Origin: an uncultured Oligoflexia bacterium
GTDB lineage: Bacteria; Bdellovibrionota; Bacteriovoracia; Bacteriovoracales; Bacteriovoracaceae
Direction of reading: 5' to 3'
Assembly: GCA_913058265.1 (NCBI GenBank)
Contig: CAJXPQ010000002.1
Location: forward strand, 1 to 64,000
DNA: 64,000 nt
This document shows, piece after piece, positions 18,107 to 26,979 of the stretch. Made by a program: the position numbers and the translations under genes. Below the pieces are notes generated by a model. The model was not told where the DNA came from, did no database searches, and saw nothing but the letters and a program-made list of their open reading frames with translations. Positions within the stretch are counted from its first letter, which is position 1. Each line of letters opens with the position of its first letter.

Positions 18107-18958
18107 TTTGTCTTCTTTAAAGTATTTTAAACGTACATTTTTGGGAGTTAGAGCTTTTAGATAGTTTGTCTCTATCCAGGCTTTTATCTTCAATCGCATA
18201 CCCTCATCACTTTGGGCTTCAAGTTGACCATGCTCAGTGGAAAAGTGAGCTTTATATATATTGGGGAGTACTCTTATATAAACATCTAGTTGGTCACTGA
18301 CGGGTATTGTTGATAATCGGTAAATGGCTTTAAAGTGAACAAGTGCACCTGCAGTGACAAAGATATGAAAAATTTCATGGGCTTCAAAAACTGAATGTAT
18401 AAGACTGGGCCACCTTGCAAAGTCAAAAATTGCTCCCGTAGTATAAAGTAGTCCACCGATAAAAAGATACTTAACTGACTTAAAATCAACTTTTCTAATA
18501 AACCAGACAGTAAAAACACTCATCCAGCCCATTGAAATAAAGAAACTTAATAATAACCATTCGGGCATTGTACTAAAGAAAATAGAGGTGAGTGTAAGAC
18601 CTGTAATACCCAGTAACCATATACATGTTAATGGAATCCACCTTTTATATCCCCTAAGTAAAACAACCTGAAAGGGTGTAAAGGACCCACTTATCATTAA
18701 GTAGATACCTGCATGATCAAGGACTTGTAAAACATAGTTGGATGTAGTCCCTTTTTCAAGGAGGTGATAAACTCCACTCATAGAGAAGAGAAAAACGGCA
18801 CAACCAATATAAAGCAATAGGCTAATGACTCTGACAGCATTACCTCTTCCTTGCCAAATCATTTTAGATCCAAAATATAAGAAAATCAGAGCAGAGATAA
18901 GGTGAGTAAGTGAGCTAATTGGTTCGCTAAAGCCTAAAAACGGTATTCGTTCTATCAT
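18098..18958 (-). CDS. Hemolysin III family (PAQR) membrane protein
   Basis: A 286-residue membrane protein with seven predicted helices. PAQR signatures are present: SSLTHLISA near the N-terminus, GVYHLLEK, DHAGIYLMISGSFTP and HEIFHIFVTAGALVHF near the C-terminus, which together give the Ser, Asp and three His of the metal site. An extra C-terminal tail of about 60 residues follows the last helix. The ATG at 18958 is chosen over 19015 because a promoter-like TTGTTT-N17-TATAAT ends exactly six bases before it, which suggests a leaderless message. Confidence 0.85.
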   Translation of the reverse strand: MIERIPFLGFSEPISSLTHLISALIFLYFGSKMIWQGRGNAVRVISLLLYIGCAVFLFSMSGVYHLLEKGTTSNYVLQVLDHAGIYLMISGSFTPFQVVLLRGYKRWIPLTCIWLLGITGLTLTSIFFSTMPEWLLLSFFISMGWMSVFTVWFIRKVDFKSVKYLFIGGLLYTTGAIFDFARWPSLIHSVFEAHEIFHIFVTAGALVHFKAIYRLSTIPVSDQLDVYIRVLPNIYKAHFSTEHGQLEAQSDEGMRLKIKAWIETNYLKALTPKNVRLKYFKEDKLD

Positions 18959-18964
18959 AGAGGG

Positions 18965-18993
18965 ATTATACAGAGTATTTAGTGACAAAACAA
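18965..18993 (-). promoter_or_regulatory. Probable leaderless promoter of the hemolysin III gene
   Basis: On the minus strand TTGTTT (complement at 18988-18993), 17 bases, a perfect TATAAT (complement at 18965-18970), then six bases to the ATG at 18958. The bases between contain no Shine-Dalgarno sequence. Confidence 0.6.
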
Positions 18994-19098
18994 TGGCGAA
19001 GGGGAACCTATACAAATAGTAAATTTTCGATATATGTAGAACAATCTCTTGCGACGATTTTTTTTCAATGCTAGCGTAAGTAAAAAGGGGATTAGAAG

Positions 19099-19557
19099 TT
19101 GTTTTTAGAACTCACGTCTGTTGATTTAGTTCCATTACTTTGGATATCAAATTTTACAATAGCTTGTATATTATTCGGTTTAATTCTTGTTATTCAATTT
19201 GTTCATTATCCTAGCTTCCACTGGATAGATAAGGATAAGTTTGTAGATTTTGAAAAGTTTCATTCAAGATCGATCAGCTTTATTGTGTTGCCACTGATGG
19301 TATTAGAGTTGGCCATTGCAATTTCTCTCTTATTTACTATTATTGACTTCTATATTCTAATTTTCGCTAACCTTGCTTCTATTATATTGATTTGGCTCTC
19401 TACATTCTTATTGAGTGTTCCTTGCCACAGTACTCTCATAAGTGGAAAGGATGATGCAGTCATTACCAAACTCATAAAAACAAATTGGATACGCACTATT
19501 CTTTGGGGAATCAGGGTTGTTTCATTATTTTATGTTCTTTTCATGGAGCTAGACTAG
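19099..19557 (+). CDS. Small four-helix membrane protein
   Basis: A 152-residue protein with about four membrane helices. The loop between helices one and two carries FVHYPSFHWIDKDKF and FEKFHSRS, a pattern I associate with small membrane proteins next to flavin/SDR genes but cannot name. The start is a TTG, since an in-frame TAG lies two codons upstream and GGGGA sits seven bases before it. It abuts the SDR gene directly (TAG then ATG), so it is the first gene of a four-gene operon to 22354. Confidence 0.65.
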   Translation: MFLELTSVDLVPLLWISNFTIACILFGLILVIQFVHYPSFHWIDKDKFVDFEKFHSRSISFIVLPLMVLELAIAISLLFTIIDFYILIFANLASIILIWLSTFLLSVPCHSTLISGKDDAVITKLIKTNWIRTILWGIRVVSLFYVLFMELD

Positions 19558-20334
19558 ATGGCCGAGAAAGAAAAATTTAACCTTACAGACATTAATCATG
19601 CCATTGTATTTGGTGCTGGCCACGGTATAGGGTTGGCAATAGTAGCTGAGTTGTTGCAAGAAAATCCGAAAGTAAAAGTCTTCGCCACATATAATAATAA
19701 GGCCAAGGCGGATGATCTCTTGAGCCTTGCAGTCGACTTTCCTGTGAGACTTGAGGTTAAGCACCTTGATCCTATTTGCGAGAAATCATTAGGAAATTTT
19801 TCAAAAGAGCTAAAAGAAGATAGTACTAATATAGACCTTATTATTAGCTCAATAGGTTTTTTGGGTCATGAAGATATCAAACCAGAGAAAAGTTTGAATG
19901 ATATCAATAAAGACACTCTGCTTAAGTACTTTGCAGTGAATAGTATTTCTTCTGTCCTAATTGGTAAGTACTTCCATAGACTCTTTCCGAAAAAAACGTT
20001 GTCTTGCTTTGCAAGTGTATCCGCAAAGGTCGGTAGTATTGAGGATAATAGGATGGGAGGCTGGTATGGGTATCGAAGCTCTAAGTCAGCTCAGAACATG
20101 TTGATGAAAAATATGGCCTTAGAATTTTCGAGAAACAAGCTTGATATTATAACCCTTTCAATTCATCCAGGGACAACTATTACTGAACTGTCTAAACCTT
20201 ATATCTCAAATACTAAATACAAGCTTCATTCGCCTAGTGATACGGCAAAGAATATATTAAATGTTATAAGCAACCAGACTATTGAGGATACAGGTTCTTT
20301 TTTGTCTTGGGATGGGAGTCAAATACCATGGTGA
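19558..20334 (+). CDS. Short-chain dehydrogenase/reductase (C-factor-like)
   Basis: A 258-residue SDR with GAGHGIG at the cofactor site (about residue 20-26), a SSIGF segment after strand four, and the catalytic YGYRSSK with Tyr and Lys spaced by three. The insertion of KVKVFATYNNK resembles the cell-cell signalling C-factor branch of the SDRs, but the substrate is unknown. It begins right after the previous stop and its TGA overlaps the start region of the flavin reductase. Confidence 0.8.
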   Translation: MAEKEKFNLTDINHAIVFGAGHGIGLAIVAELLQENPKVKVFATYNNKAKADDLLSLAVDFPVRLEVKHLDPICEKSLGNFSKELKEDSTNIDLIISSIGFLGHEDIKPEKSLNDINKDTLLKYFAVNSISSVLIGKYFHRLFPKKTLSCFASVSAKVGSIEDNRMGGWYGYRSSKSAQNMLMKNMALEFSRNKLDIITLSIHPGTTITELSKPYISNTKYKLHSPSDTAKNILNVISNQTIEDTGSFLSWDGSQIPW

Positions 20335-20960
20335 AAATAAGTAACTCTGACTTTGAAGAGTTCTCGAAAAGAAAAAGAGCCGCCTTTATTAACTCTCTTT
20401 CTGGCTATAAAGCTTTGAACCTCATCGGATCAATAAGTGCAGACGGAAAAACAAATGTCTCTATCATTAGCTCAGCATTTCATTTAGGTAGCGACCCTGC
20501 ATTATTAGGCTTTATAATTAGGCCAGATCTTTCTCCAAGGCATACACTTGATAACCTCAGAGAAAATAAAGTGTGTACGTTCAATCATGTGAATGAAAAA
20601 ATATATAAAAAAGCTCATCAAACGAGTGCAAGATACGACAGATCTGAGAGCGAGTTTGACCATTGTGGTCTAACAGAAGATTATAGAGATGACTTTGTTG
20701 CCCCGTTTGTTGCTGAGTCTCAAATAAGTATTTCTCTTGAATTTCAAAGGGAAATTATTATTGAAGAAAATGGGACACATCTAATTATTGCTAAGGTCAA
20801 AGATGTATACTTACCTGAGGATGCCATGGAAGCTGATGGCTTTATCAATCTTGCAAAGGCAGGAACTGTTTGTGGATCTGGGTTAGACTCTTACCATACG
20901 ACTGAAGTCTTAAGTCGATTAAGTTATGCTAAACCATTTACTGAAGCAAAGGTTTTATAA
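20328..20960 (+). CDS. Flavin reductase family protein
   Basis: A 210-residue protein matching the flavin reductase/FMN-binding split-barrel family: NLIGSISADGKTNVSI, then SSAFHLGSDPALLGF, RHTLDNL and a typical FNHVNEK strand. Such proteins bind FMN and serve reductase-oxygenase pairs or bind flavin tightly. The ATG at 20328 is chosen over 20307 because GGGAG lies about nine bases upstream and it overlaps the SDR stop. The stop overlaps the next ATG (TAATG). Confidence 0.85.
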   Translation: MVKISNSDFEEFSKRKRAAFINSLSGYKALNLIGSISADGKTNVSIISSAFHLGSDPALLGFIIRPDLSPRHTLDNLRENKVCTFNHVNEKIYKKAHQTSARYDRSESEFDHCGLTEDYRDDFVAPFVAESQISISLEFQREIIIEENGTHLIIAKVKDVYLPEDAMEADGFINLAKAGTVCGSGLDSYHTTEVLSRLSYAKPFTEAKVL

Positions 20961-22354
20961 TGTTAAAGGTCTGCCTCACTGGCGCCACTGGATTTATTGG
21001 AAAGAATTTACTCAATATTCTTGCAGAGAAATCAGATATTGAAGTCATAGCCTTAAGTCGAAAAGTTTCACCACTTATGGATGGTGCAAAGAAGGGGAAT
21101 GTCACTTGGAGGCGCTGTAATGGCTTCTCATTGATTGACGTAGAGAAAGCAACTGAGGATGTTGATGTATTAATCTATCTTATTCATTCGATGTTGCCGT
21201 CAACGGCATTATCTCAAGGGAACTTCACTGACTTTGACCTTTATCTCGCAGATAACTTTGCACGAGCGGCAAGCAAGAACAAAGTTAAGAAGATCATTTA
21301 TTTAAGTGGAATCATACCTCCGGACAAAAACTTATCTAATCATTTACTGAGCAGACTCGAGGTTGAAAGTGCACTTTCACAATTTAATAATGATCTGACT
21401 GTTCTTCGGGCCGGCCTTATAGTTGGTCCAAATGGAAGTAGTTTTACTATTCTAGAAAAGCTTGTAAAAAGACTACCGGCCTTAATTTGTCCTGCATGGA
21501 CCTTAACCAAAAGCCAGCCAATTGATTTGAAGGATGTACTCTCAAGTCTAAACTATTGTATTGAAAATCACGAGAGTCTCAATGATCTTTATGATATTGG
21601 TGGACCAGACATATTAACTTATATGGATATGCTTAAGAAGACTGCAGAGGTACTTAATAAAAAGAGGCTAATTGTAAATGTCCCTTTCTTTTCTCCAGGA
21701 CTCTCAAAACTTTGGGTTTCACGGATAACTTCTACTCCCTCAAATTTAGTATATCCTCTAGTCGAATCCCTTAAGCATGAAATGGTTGTAAACAAAGATC
21801 AGCAATTAATAGTCGAGAATCACAAGTATACTAACTTTATGGAATCGTTGAAGCGGGGTGTATGTCTAGAGCCTGAGAGCTGGGGACGTATTATAATTAA
21901 TTATAATGCCAATATAAACTTTAGATGGATGGAAAATGTCACATCAATTCAGAGAATTGAGAAAGTTGACTTTGTATCGGCTGAGGAGATTTCAGCTCTC
22001 TACTTTAATTGGTTACCAAAACTACTAAAGCCCCTTGTTACAGTGATCCAGGAAAAAGATCTCGTTTTCTTTAAATTATTTAATAAGTACAATCTACTTG
22101 TTTTACAAAAAAGTGAAAAACGAACAAGTACAACACGTATTGTTTATTATATTTTAGGCGGGCTTCTAGCAAGAGAGACCACCCTTAATGGACGCTTAGA
22201 GTTTCGTTGGATTGAGTCGAGCCAGTCAGTACTTATAGGCTTACTAGACTATAGACCTGCTCTTCCTTGGTTTATTTATAAGTATACACAAGCGATTCTA
22301 CACTCAATTGTCATGAGGCGCTTTAATGCCCATGTAAAGAAAATCAAAAAATAA
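20960..22354 (+). CDS. NAD(P)-binding SDR-like protein with C-terminal DUF2867
   Basis: A 464-residue protein. Residues 1-230 are an atypical SDR (TGATGFIGKNLL at 8-19, YLSGIIP). The C-terminal 150 residues match DUF2867, including GRLEFRW, LLDYRPALPWFIYKYTQ and the terminal MRRFNAHVKK. This pairing is a known architecture, often near photolyase and flavin genes. Here it is coupled to a flavin reductase and an SDR. I infer a membrane-lipid or cofactor redox role; no reaction can be assigned. Confidence 0.85.
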   Translation: MLKVCLTGATGFIGKNLLNILAEKSDIEVIALSRKVSPLMDGAKKGNVTWRRCNGFSLIDVEKATEDVDVLIYLIHSMLPSTALSQGNFTDFDLYLADNFARAASKNKVKKIIYLSGIIPPDKNLSNHLLSRLEVESALSQFNNDLTVLRAGLIVGPNGSSFTILEKLVKRLPALICPAWTLTKSQPIDLKDVLSSLNYCIENHESLNDLYDIGGPDILTYMDMLKKTAEVLNKKRLIVNVPFFSPGLSKLWVSRITSTPSNLVYPLVESLKHEMVVNKDQQLIVENHKYTNFMESLKRGVCLEPESWGRIIINYNANINFRWMENVTSIQRIEKVDFVSAEEISALYFNWLPKLLKPLVTVIQEKDLVFFKLFNKYNLLVLQKSEKRTSTTRIVYYILGGLLARETTLNGRLEFRWIESSQSVLIGLLDYRPALPWFIYKYTQAILHSIVMRRFNAHVKKIKK

Positions 22355-22453
22355 CGCTTAAATTTTGTACAGTACTCTGTAAAAAATTTGAAAATGGTCA
22401 AAACTTCTCACTTTATTGATAAAGTATAGAAAATCTAATTTGTTGGAGTTTTG

Positions 22454-22852
22454 ATGAAGTACATTTTTGGGCTTATGCTCATCTTTCTATTCTCTTTTAG
22501 TGCCATGGCATGCCCTGATGACCAGCTATGTGCTGGAGATCGTGTTATCGATGCAAATAATGACATCGGGAGCATTGTTGAAGTCCTTAAAGGGGGCGAG
22601 GTCTATATTGATTGGGATAAGCCTTCCTATGTAAATACGACGACTTCTACGGATAAGCTGGCATTTGCAATAATTTGTTTAGGTAAGCTTCGTAATGGTT
22701 ATGGAATTATTGATAACAACGGCGCCGAAGGGATTGTTGTAGAGATGTTCACCAACGGAAAGGTTCATGTGGATTGGAATAAGGCATCTGATGACAATTC
22801 AGTAACCACGATAGTACGTGTAGGACATAAGTTAGAAGCTTGTACTCAATAG
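22454..22852 (+). CDS. Small secreted protein with two internal repeats
   Basis: A 132-residue product with signal peptide (KYIFGLMLIFLFSFSAMA) cut before CPDD. The ATG at 22454 is preferred to the TTG one codon earlier; TTGGAG precedes it. The mature protein is an internal duplication of about 45 residues. GDRVIDANNDIGSIVEV with GGEVYIDWDKPS is matched by GYGIIDNNGAEGIVVEM with NGKVHVDWNKAS. The fold looks like small beta barrels of the SH3/KOW size. Function unknown. Confidence 0.7.
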   Translation: MKYIFGLMLIFLFSFSAMACPDDQLCAGDRVIDANNDIGSIVEVLKGGEVYIDWDKPSYVNTTTSTDKLAFAIICLGKLRNGYGIIDNNGAEGIVVEMFTNGKVHVDWNKASDDNSVTTIVRVGHKLEACTQ

Positions 22853-22937
22853 TGTATTTAGATAAATTAAAGTTATTTCTTCTTTTCATTTTTCAATAAG
22901 ATTTCTATAGTTAAGGTTAACAAGAGAACTATAAACT

Positions 22938-23792
22938 ATGGAATTGTCTAAACACAAAAATCACCGCAATCCAAAATATCTCAGCTGGCTGAGAAAGCAG
23001 CCCTGTGTCGCCTCTGGTAACAAAGCGCAATGTGCTCACCATATCCGCCTTGGAACTAATGGTGGGAGTTCACTTAAGCCATCTGATTACTTTTGTATTC
23101 CACTACTCAATGAATTTCATACAACTGGTTTGTTTGCAATCCATGTTGTAGGAGAAGATACTTTCCTAAAACAATTTAAACTTAATCGAAACGAACTCTT
23201 TATTAAGTATTTGACTCAATATTTAATTGAAACATTTGATGTCTACATTCAACTTGAAGATAAAAAAGATGAAGAGCTGATTGCCTATATGATTAAGCTC
23301 GTTGAAGAGAAGGGCCCAAAGTTTGATCGTCCTAAAAAGAAGAAAAAACCTAAACATAGTCTTGTTGATGATGAGTTTTATCAAAAGGCTAAGGAAGCCA
23401 AAAAAACTCAAGACCGAGAACTTCGCTTAAAAATCAAAGAAGATGTTAAGCTTGAGAAAGCTTCAAGTATGACTAAATCTTTAAAGGGGAATGAGTACTA
23501 TGAAAAATCTAAAGAACTTAAGCGCCTTAAAGATAAGGAGCTAAGGGCCAAAATTAAGGATTCAGCTCAAAGTCAAAAAAAACAGATACAAGAATCAGAG
23601 TTTCATAAACAGGCAAAAGAACTTAAGCGTGCACGTGATAAGGAATTACGAGCAAAGATCAAACTAGATCAAAAAAATAAGGCGCCGACTGAAAGCTCTA
23701 TAGCTCAATCAGAATATCATCAAAAAGCTAAAGAGTTTAAGCGTGCTAGAGATAAAGAGTTTAGGGCGATGCTTAAAGCTCAGCGTAAATAA
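22938..23792 (+). CDS. HNH-like nuclease with four C-terminal charged repeats
   Basis: A 284-residue protein. The N-terminal 85 residues match phage-type HNH/DUF968-like nucleases: CVASGNKAQCAHHIR (Cys23, Cys32, His34, His35), KPSDYFCIPL (Cys53), NEFHTTG (His61) and AIH (His69). After a Lys-rich linker (131-140), four repeats follow at about 145-167, 185-207, 220-242 and 258-280. Each has the form (E/Y/F)xKAKExKxxxDxELRxKIK and is strongly basic and helical. They could bind nucleic acid. It stands alone, without phage genes nearby, so the role may be cellular. I did not recognise this exact combination. Confidence 0.7.
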   Translation: MELSKHKNHRNPKYLSWLRKQPCVASGNKAQCAHHIRLGTNGGSSLKPSDYFCIPLLNEFHTTGLFAIHVVGEDTFLKQFKLNRNELFIKYLTQYLIETFDVYIQLEDKKDEELIAYMIKLVEEKGPKFDRPKKKKKPKHSLVDDEFYQKAKEAKKTQDRELRLKIKEDVKLEKASSMTKSLKGNEYYEKSKELKRLKDKELRAKIKDSAQSQKKQIQESEFHKQAKELKRARDKELRAKIKLDQKNKAPTESSIAQSEYHQKAKEFKRARDKEFRAMLKAQRK

Positions 23793-23827
23793 GCTTAAGA
23801 ACACTTCATAGATACCTCGGAGATAAC

Positions 23828-24652
23828 GTGAAAAAAATTATTTTAATATTTATGCTTTTATCTTGTGCAAGCGAATTACCAAAAAAAAACGAATCAAAAC
23901 CATTAGATAATAATCTGCTTTCTTCAAATGAAATTATGCAAATATACTCTAAATCTTTAAGCTCAATCGGCAGTAAGAAGAACTTCTCTGATAATATAAA
24001 GTTATCGAAACTAGGAGAGCTATGGAAAGAGCTAACTTGGAGTAAAATTAAAAAAGATAATAATATTATTTCTTTAAGCTCTGGAACTATCGGAAGAGGA
24101 ATGCTTTTTGTGCTTTCAAAAGATCATTCTTATTTATCTCAAGATGGACCAACTTTATCCGCAAGAGTTATCAGTGGCTTTAATGGAGTCTTAATTCGTC
24201 CCTATGATATTAGTAATGAATGGGCCGCTGTCATGCTGATACATGAACTGGTGCACCTAGATCACCTTATAACAAAAATAGATATTTCACCTGATAAGAA
24301 TGAATATTTAGCCTATGAAATGGAAAAAAAAGCCCTCGATATTCAGACGGACAAAAGACTTACTATTGAACAAGCAAAACTAATTAAAGATATGAAGCTA
24401 AATAGTTATATCCAAGTCATCTGGCAATTCAAAAATAATATCGTAGAATTTCAAAAAAGAATCATTCAAATGGATCAAGAAATATCAGCAGAGGCTCCTA
24501 AAAGTATTTCAGAGCTTGAGATGAGACTTGGATTCTATGCGGTTTCACTATCATTAGATATCCTTGATAAAGGCGACTTTCCTAAAGGCGAAAAAGAAAA
24601 GAAATCTATTGAAGCGATAGCACAAGTCTTAAAAACGGTGGGTAAGTACTAA
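23828..24652 (+). CDS. Lipoprotein with an HExxH zinc-protease motif
   Basis: A 274-residue protein with a lipobox (FMLLSC, Cys13). The motif HELVH (His139, Glu140, His143) sits in a helix with a following DHL, and a candidate third ligand lies in AYEMEKKALD. This is the pattern of a gluzincin-like metalloprotease domain, although the family is not recognised. The GTG start has CGGAG six bases upstream. It converges with the response-regulator gene nine bases away. It would act in the periplasm, anchored to a membrane. Confidence 0.65.
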   Translation: MKKIILIFMLLSCASELPKKNESKPLDNNLLSSNEIMQIYSKSLSSIGSKKNFSDNIKLSKLGELWKELTWSKIKKDNNIISLSSGTIGRGMLFVLSKDHSYLSQDGPTLSARVISGFNGVLIRPYDISNEWAAVMLIHELVHLDHLITKIDISPDKNEYLAYEMEKKALDIQTDKRLTIEQAKLIKDMKLNSYIQVIWQFKNNIVEFQKRIIQMDQEISAEAPKSISELEMRLGFYAVSLSLDILDKGDFPKGEKEKKSIEAIAQVLKTVGKY

Positions 24653-24661
24653 GGTTAGCAC

Positions 24662-25054
24662 CTACCTTGAGCCTTCTAATAATATAGACTTTACAAGTTC
24701 GTCAATCAGGTCAAAATTAAAGGGTTTATCTAAAAGCTTTTTAGCTCCCATCTCTATAAGCATTTTTTCATCGAAATCTGCATAACCAGTCATCATAACA
24801 AAAACTGGTGACTCTGGATTTCGTTGCATAGATTCTTTTAAGAGGTCGATGCCAGATGCGATAGGCATTTTAATATCTGAAATGACTAAGTCTATAGATT
24901 CTTTTTCAATAACCTCTAAGGCATCCTTTGCATTATAGACGGAAAAGGATTGGTAGCCAAGGTCATCTAATTCTTCAGTCAAAATATCGGCAATAAGATT
25001 TTCATCATCTACTACCAGGACTTTATATTTGGATCGATCAAAATTTTCACTCAT
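24662..25054 (-). CDS. Single-domain response regulator (CheY-like)
   Basis: A 130-residue receiver domain with the acidic pair VVDDE (16-17), phospho-acceptor Asp60 in LVISDIKMP, a Thr in MMTGYA and Lys110 in LDKPF. It has no output domain. It starts two bases after the stop of the histidine kinase (25057-26373), so the two are a cognate pair, with the regulator acting by protein interaction or phosphorelay. Confidence 0.9.
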   Translation of the reverse strand: MSENFDRSKYKVLVVDDENLIADILTEELDDLGYQSFSVYNAKDALEVIEKESIDLVISDIKMPIASGIDLLKESMQRNPESPVFVMMTGYADFDEKMLIEMGAKKLLDKPFNFDLIDELVKSILLEGSR

Positions 25055-25056
25055 AG

Positions 25057-26373
25057 TTAGGTGTCCCTTGTGTTTTCGTGGATGGGTATAGATATTACAA
25101 ACTTACCATCATGAATTTTTGAGCCTACAGATAAGGTTCCACCCATGGATTTTATGATACTGGTCACAACTCCAATTCTTAATCCCGAACCCTTTTCAAT
25201 CCCTTCACTCTTGGAAAAAGGAGTGTCGATATGATTGGAAATTGATTTTTCTATTTTTTTACAAGAGTCGGAAATAAGAAAAGAAAAAAGCTCTTTGTCT
25301 TTTTTACTCGAAAGTATTATCCACTTCTCTTGTTGATTAACCATATTATTAACACATTCGTCGACTAAATTTACAATGGTATTGACTAGTGTAACTTGAT
25401 TGCACTTTATAGTCGTTCTAGTATATTCGTTTTGATATTCAATCTTAATTCCAGAAGAGGAGAACTTCGAATCACAGAAATAATAAACATCTTTAAAAAT
25501 ATCTTCTACTTTAACACTCGTGATTTCTTCAGGTGCGCTCGATGTTTTAGCATACGTTCCTAGCGACTTCGTCAGTCTGAAGATACGCTCTGCTACATCA
25601 ATCATACTTTCGAGTTTACCTTCAATTCTGTCTAGAGGAATTTTTTCTTTCTTAAGAAGTCTCTTACATTGATTAAGATTCATATGGATTACGGTCAGCG
25701 GACTATTTATTTCATGTGCTATTCCCCCGGCCATAGAGTTTAGAACAATTTCATTTTTTGCTTGTATTAAGTCTTTTTGCGATGTTTTAAACTTCGTTAT
25801 GGCTTCGTTCTTACCGGCTTCAAAAGAGACTGCAATCCAGGTGACGGTTGGTGTAAAACCTAGCGCAGTAAAGAAGTAAAAGTAGCTCCACATATTTTCA
25901 GAAACCTGTGAAACAAAGACGTGACCGTTAAGTTGCATGGTGAAAATTGTTACTAAAAATATTGTGACTATAATTGTCCAAAGGATACCAGCAAATATTC
26001 CCGATATCAGCAGTGCAACCAAGGGACCTATACTAAGCCAGGCCAAGACATTTGAGTCTAGCCCTCCTGTATATAAGACATCCACCATAATAATTGCACA
26101 TGCTGCAAGCGCAAATTGGTGTCCAGCAGAATTTATACTCTTTAGTTTCTTTAAGGTATATAGGCCTGTAATGCTTGTAAGTGACCAGAGTGCTGTATTT
26201 AGTCCCGCCAAGTGTAATCCGAAGGAGCTGTAAATGACGGCATATGTAGGTGCCACAGTAAGGTAGATAAAAGAAAGTACGACGATTAGTCTCGATCTAC
26301 GATACTTATCGATATCATCAGCAAACGCTGGCGGTATAAACCAAGTAATGATCGAGTTAATTCTCCTATTCAT
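25057..26373 (-). CDS. Membrane sensor histidine kinase
   Basis: A 438-residue kinase. Six predicted membrane helices occupy residues 28-180 with short loops, so it probably senses in or at the membrane. The HisKA domain follows with AGGIAHEINSPL (His220), then a HATPase domain with an N box (VNLVDECVNN) and a degenerate G box (SGLRIGVVTSIIKSMGG). No HAMP or PAS is evident. It is followed by a single receiver. The signal is unknown. Confidence 0.9.
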   Translation of the reverse strand: MNRRINSIITWFIPPAFADDIDKYRRSRLIVVLSFIYLTVAPTYAVIYSSFGLHLAGLNTALWSLTSITGLYTLKKLKSINSAGHQFALAACAIIMVDVLYTGGLDSNVLAWLSIGPLVALLISGIFAGILWTIIVTIFLVTIFTMQLNGHVFVSQVSENMWSYFYFFTALGFTPTVTWIAVSFEAGKNEAITKFKTSQKDLIQAKNEIVLNSMAGGIAHEINSPLTVIHMNLNQCKRLLKKEKIPLDRIEGKLESMIDVAERIFRLTKSLGTYAKTSSAPEEITSVKVEDIFKDVYYFCDSKFSSSGIKIEYQNEYTRTTIKCNQVTLVNTIVNLVDECVNNMVNQQEKWIILSSKKDKELFSFLISDSCKKIEKSISNHIDTPFSKSEGIEKGSGLRIGVVTSIIKSMGGTLSVGSKIHDGKFVISIPIHENTRDT

Positions 26374-26456
26374 TTAGATTTCATCGGAATATAAGCTGGT
26401 TACTTAACTTAAATTTTAATGACTTAGATAAAGTTGATAAATGAAAACTATTAAAC

Positions 26457-26540
26457 TGGTGGGCTCGGGGGGACTTGAACCCCCACACGCGAAGATAAGT
26501 GATTTTGAATCACTCGTGTCTACCATTCCACCACAAGGCC
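26457..26540 (-). tRNA. tRNA-Leu(CAA), copy 1, with a 3-70 mismatch
   Basis: Reverse complement: GGCCTTG acceptor 5' side, TGGTGGAATGGTAGACAC D arm, anticodon stem AGTGA/TCACT with loop TTCAAAA (anticodon CAA), a long variable arm, T stem GGGGG/CCCCC and encoded CCA. The 3' acceptor side is CGAGCCC, so position 3 faces 70 as C-C. All other pairs hold. It shares D arm and anticodon with the tRNA-Leu at 32189-32272, but the acceptor and variable arms differ. Confidence 0.9.
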
Positions 26541-26979
26541 ATTTTTTAGAATTTACCAATTCGTTTTCATTTTGATCAATTTTATTAATAATATCAACCA
26601 GTTAATCTATCTTATATGTTTGGTAATCAATTTTTCAACTCTATTTACCAATTCATCTTTTCTATCAATCATATCAATGGCTTATGGAACAAAATTCAAA
26701 ATTCTTATTTTTTTGAATCTTCTGTAGCTACCATTTGAAAATAGACCAAATTATAATCACCAATGTGTTCACTGTGGGATTGTGTTCGGTAGTGAAGAAA
26801 ATCGGATTTTCTAGAATGGTTAGTCATTATGTTAAATCATACATAAAGATTCGTTTTTTATGGTGAATGGAAAAAGAAAACTTATTTAAAGCAATTTAAA
26901 TTTTTTAATATAAATAGTTAAAATGAACCTCTTATAGAAACAAAGGATAAAATACTACAAGAAGTTCATTCATTTTAAA
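26541..26979. other. Gene-free AT-rich stretch between tRNA-Leu and the subtilisin gene
   Basis: No supported gene in 439 bases. It holds a 17-base perfect palindrome, AGAAAATC-G-GATTTTCT (26796-26812), an AT-rich inverted repeat ATTCAAAA/TTTTGAAT (26694-26718), and a direct repeat ATTTACCAATTC at 26551 and 26643. A short minus-strand frame (MIDRKDELVNRVEKL...) near 26610-26680 might be a gene-end remnant, but it has no further support. Confidence 0.6.

Noticed and set aside
22411-22427. Small inverted repeat ACTTTA-TTGA-TAAAGT as an operator of the 22454 gene
   Set aside because: Six AT-rich pairs in an AT-rich region are expected by chance, and no second copy was found.
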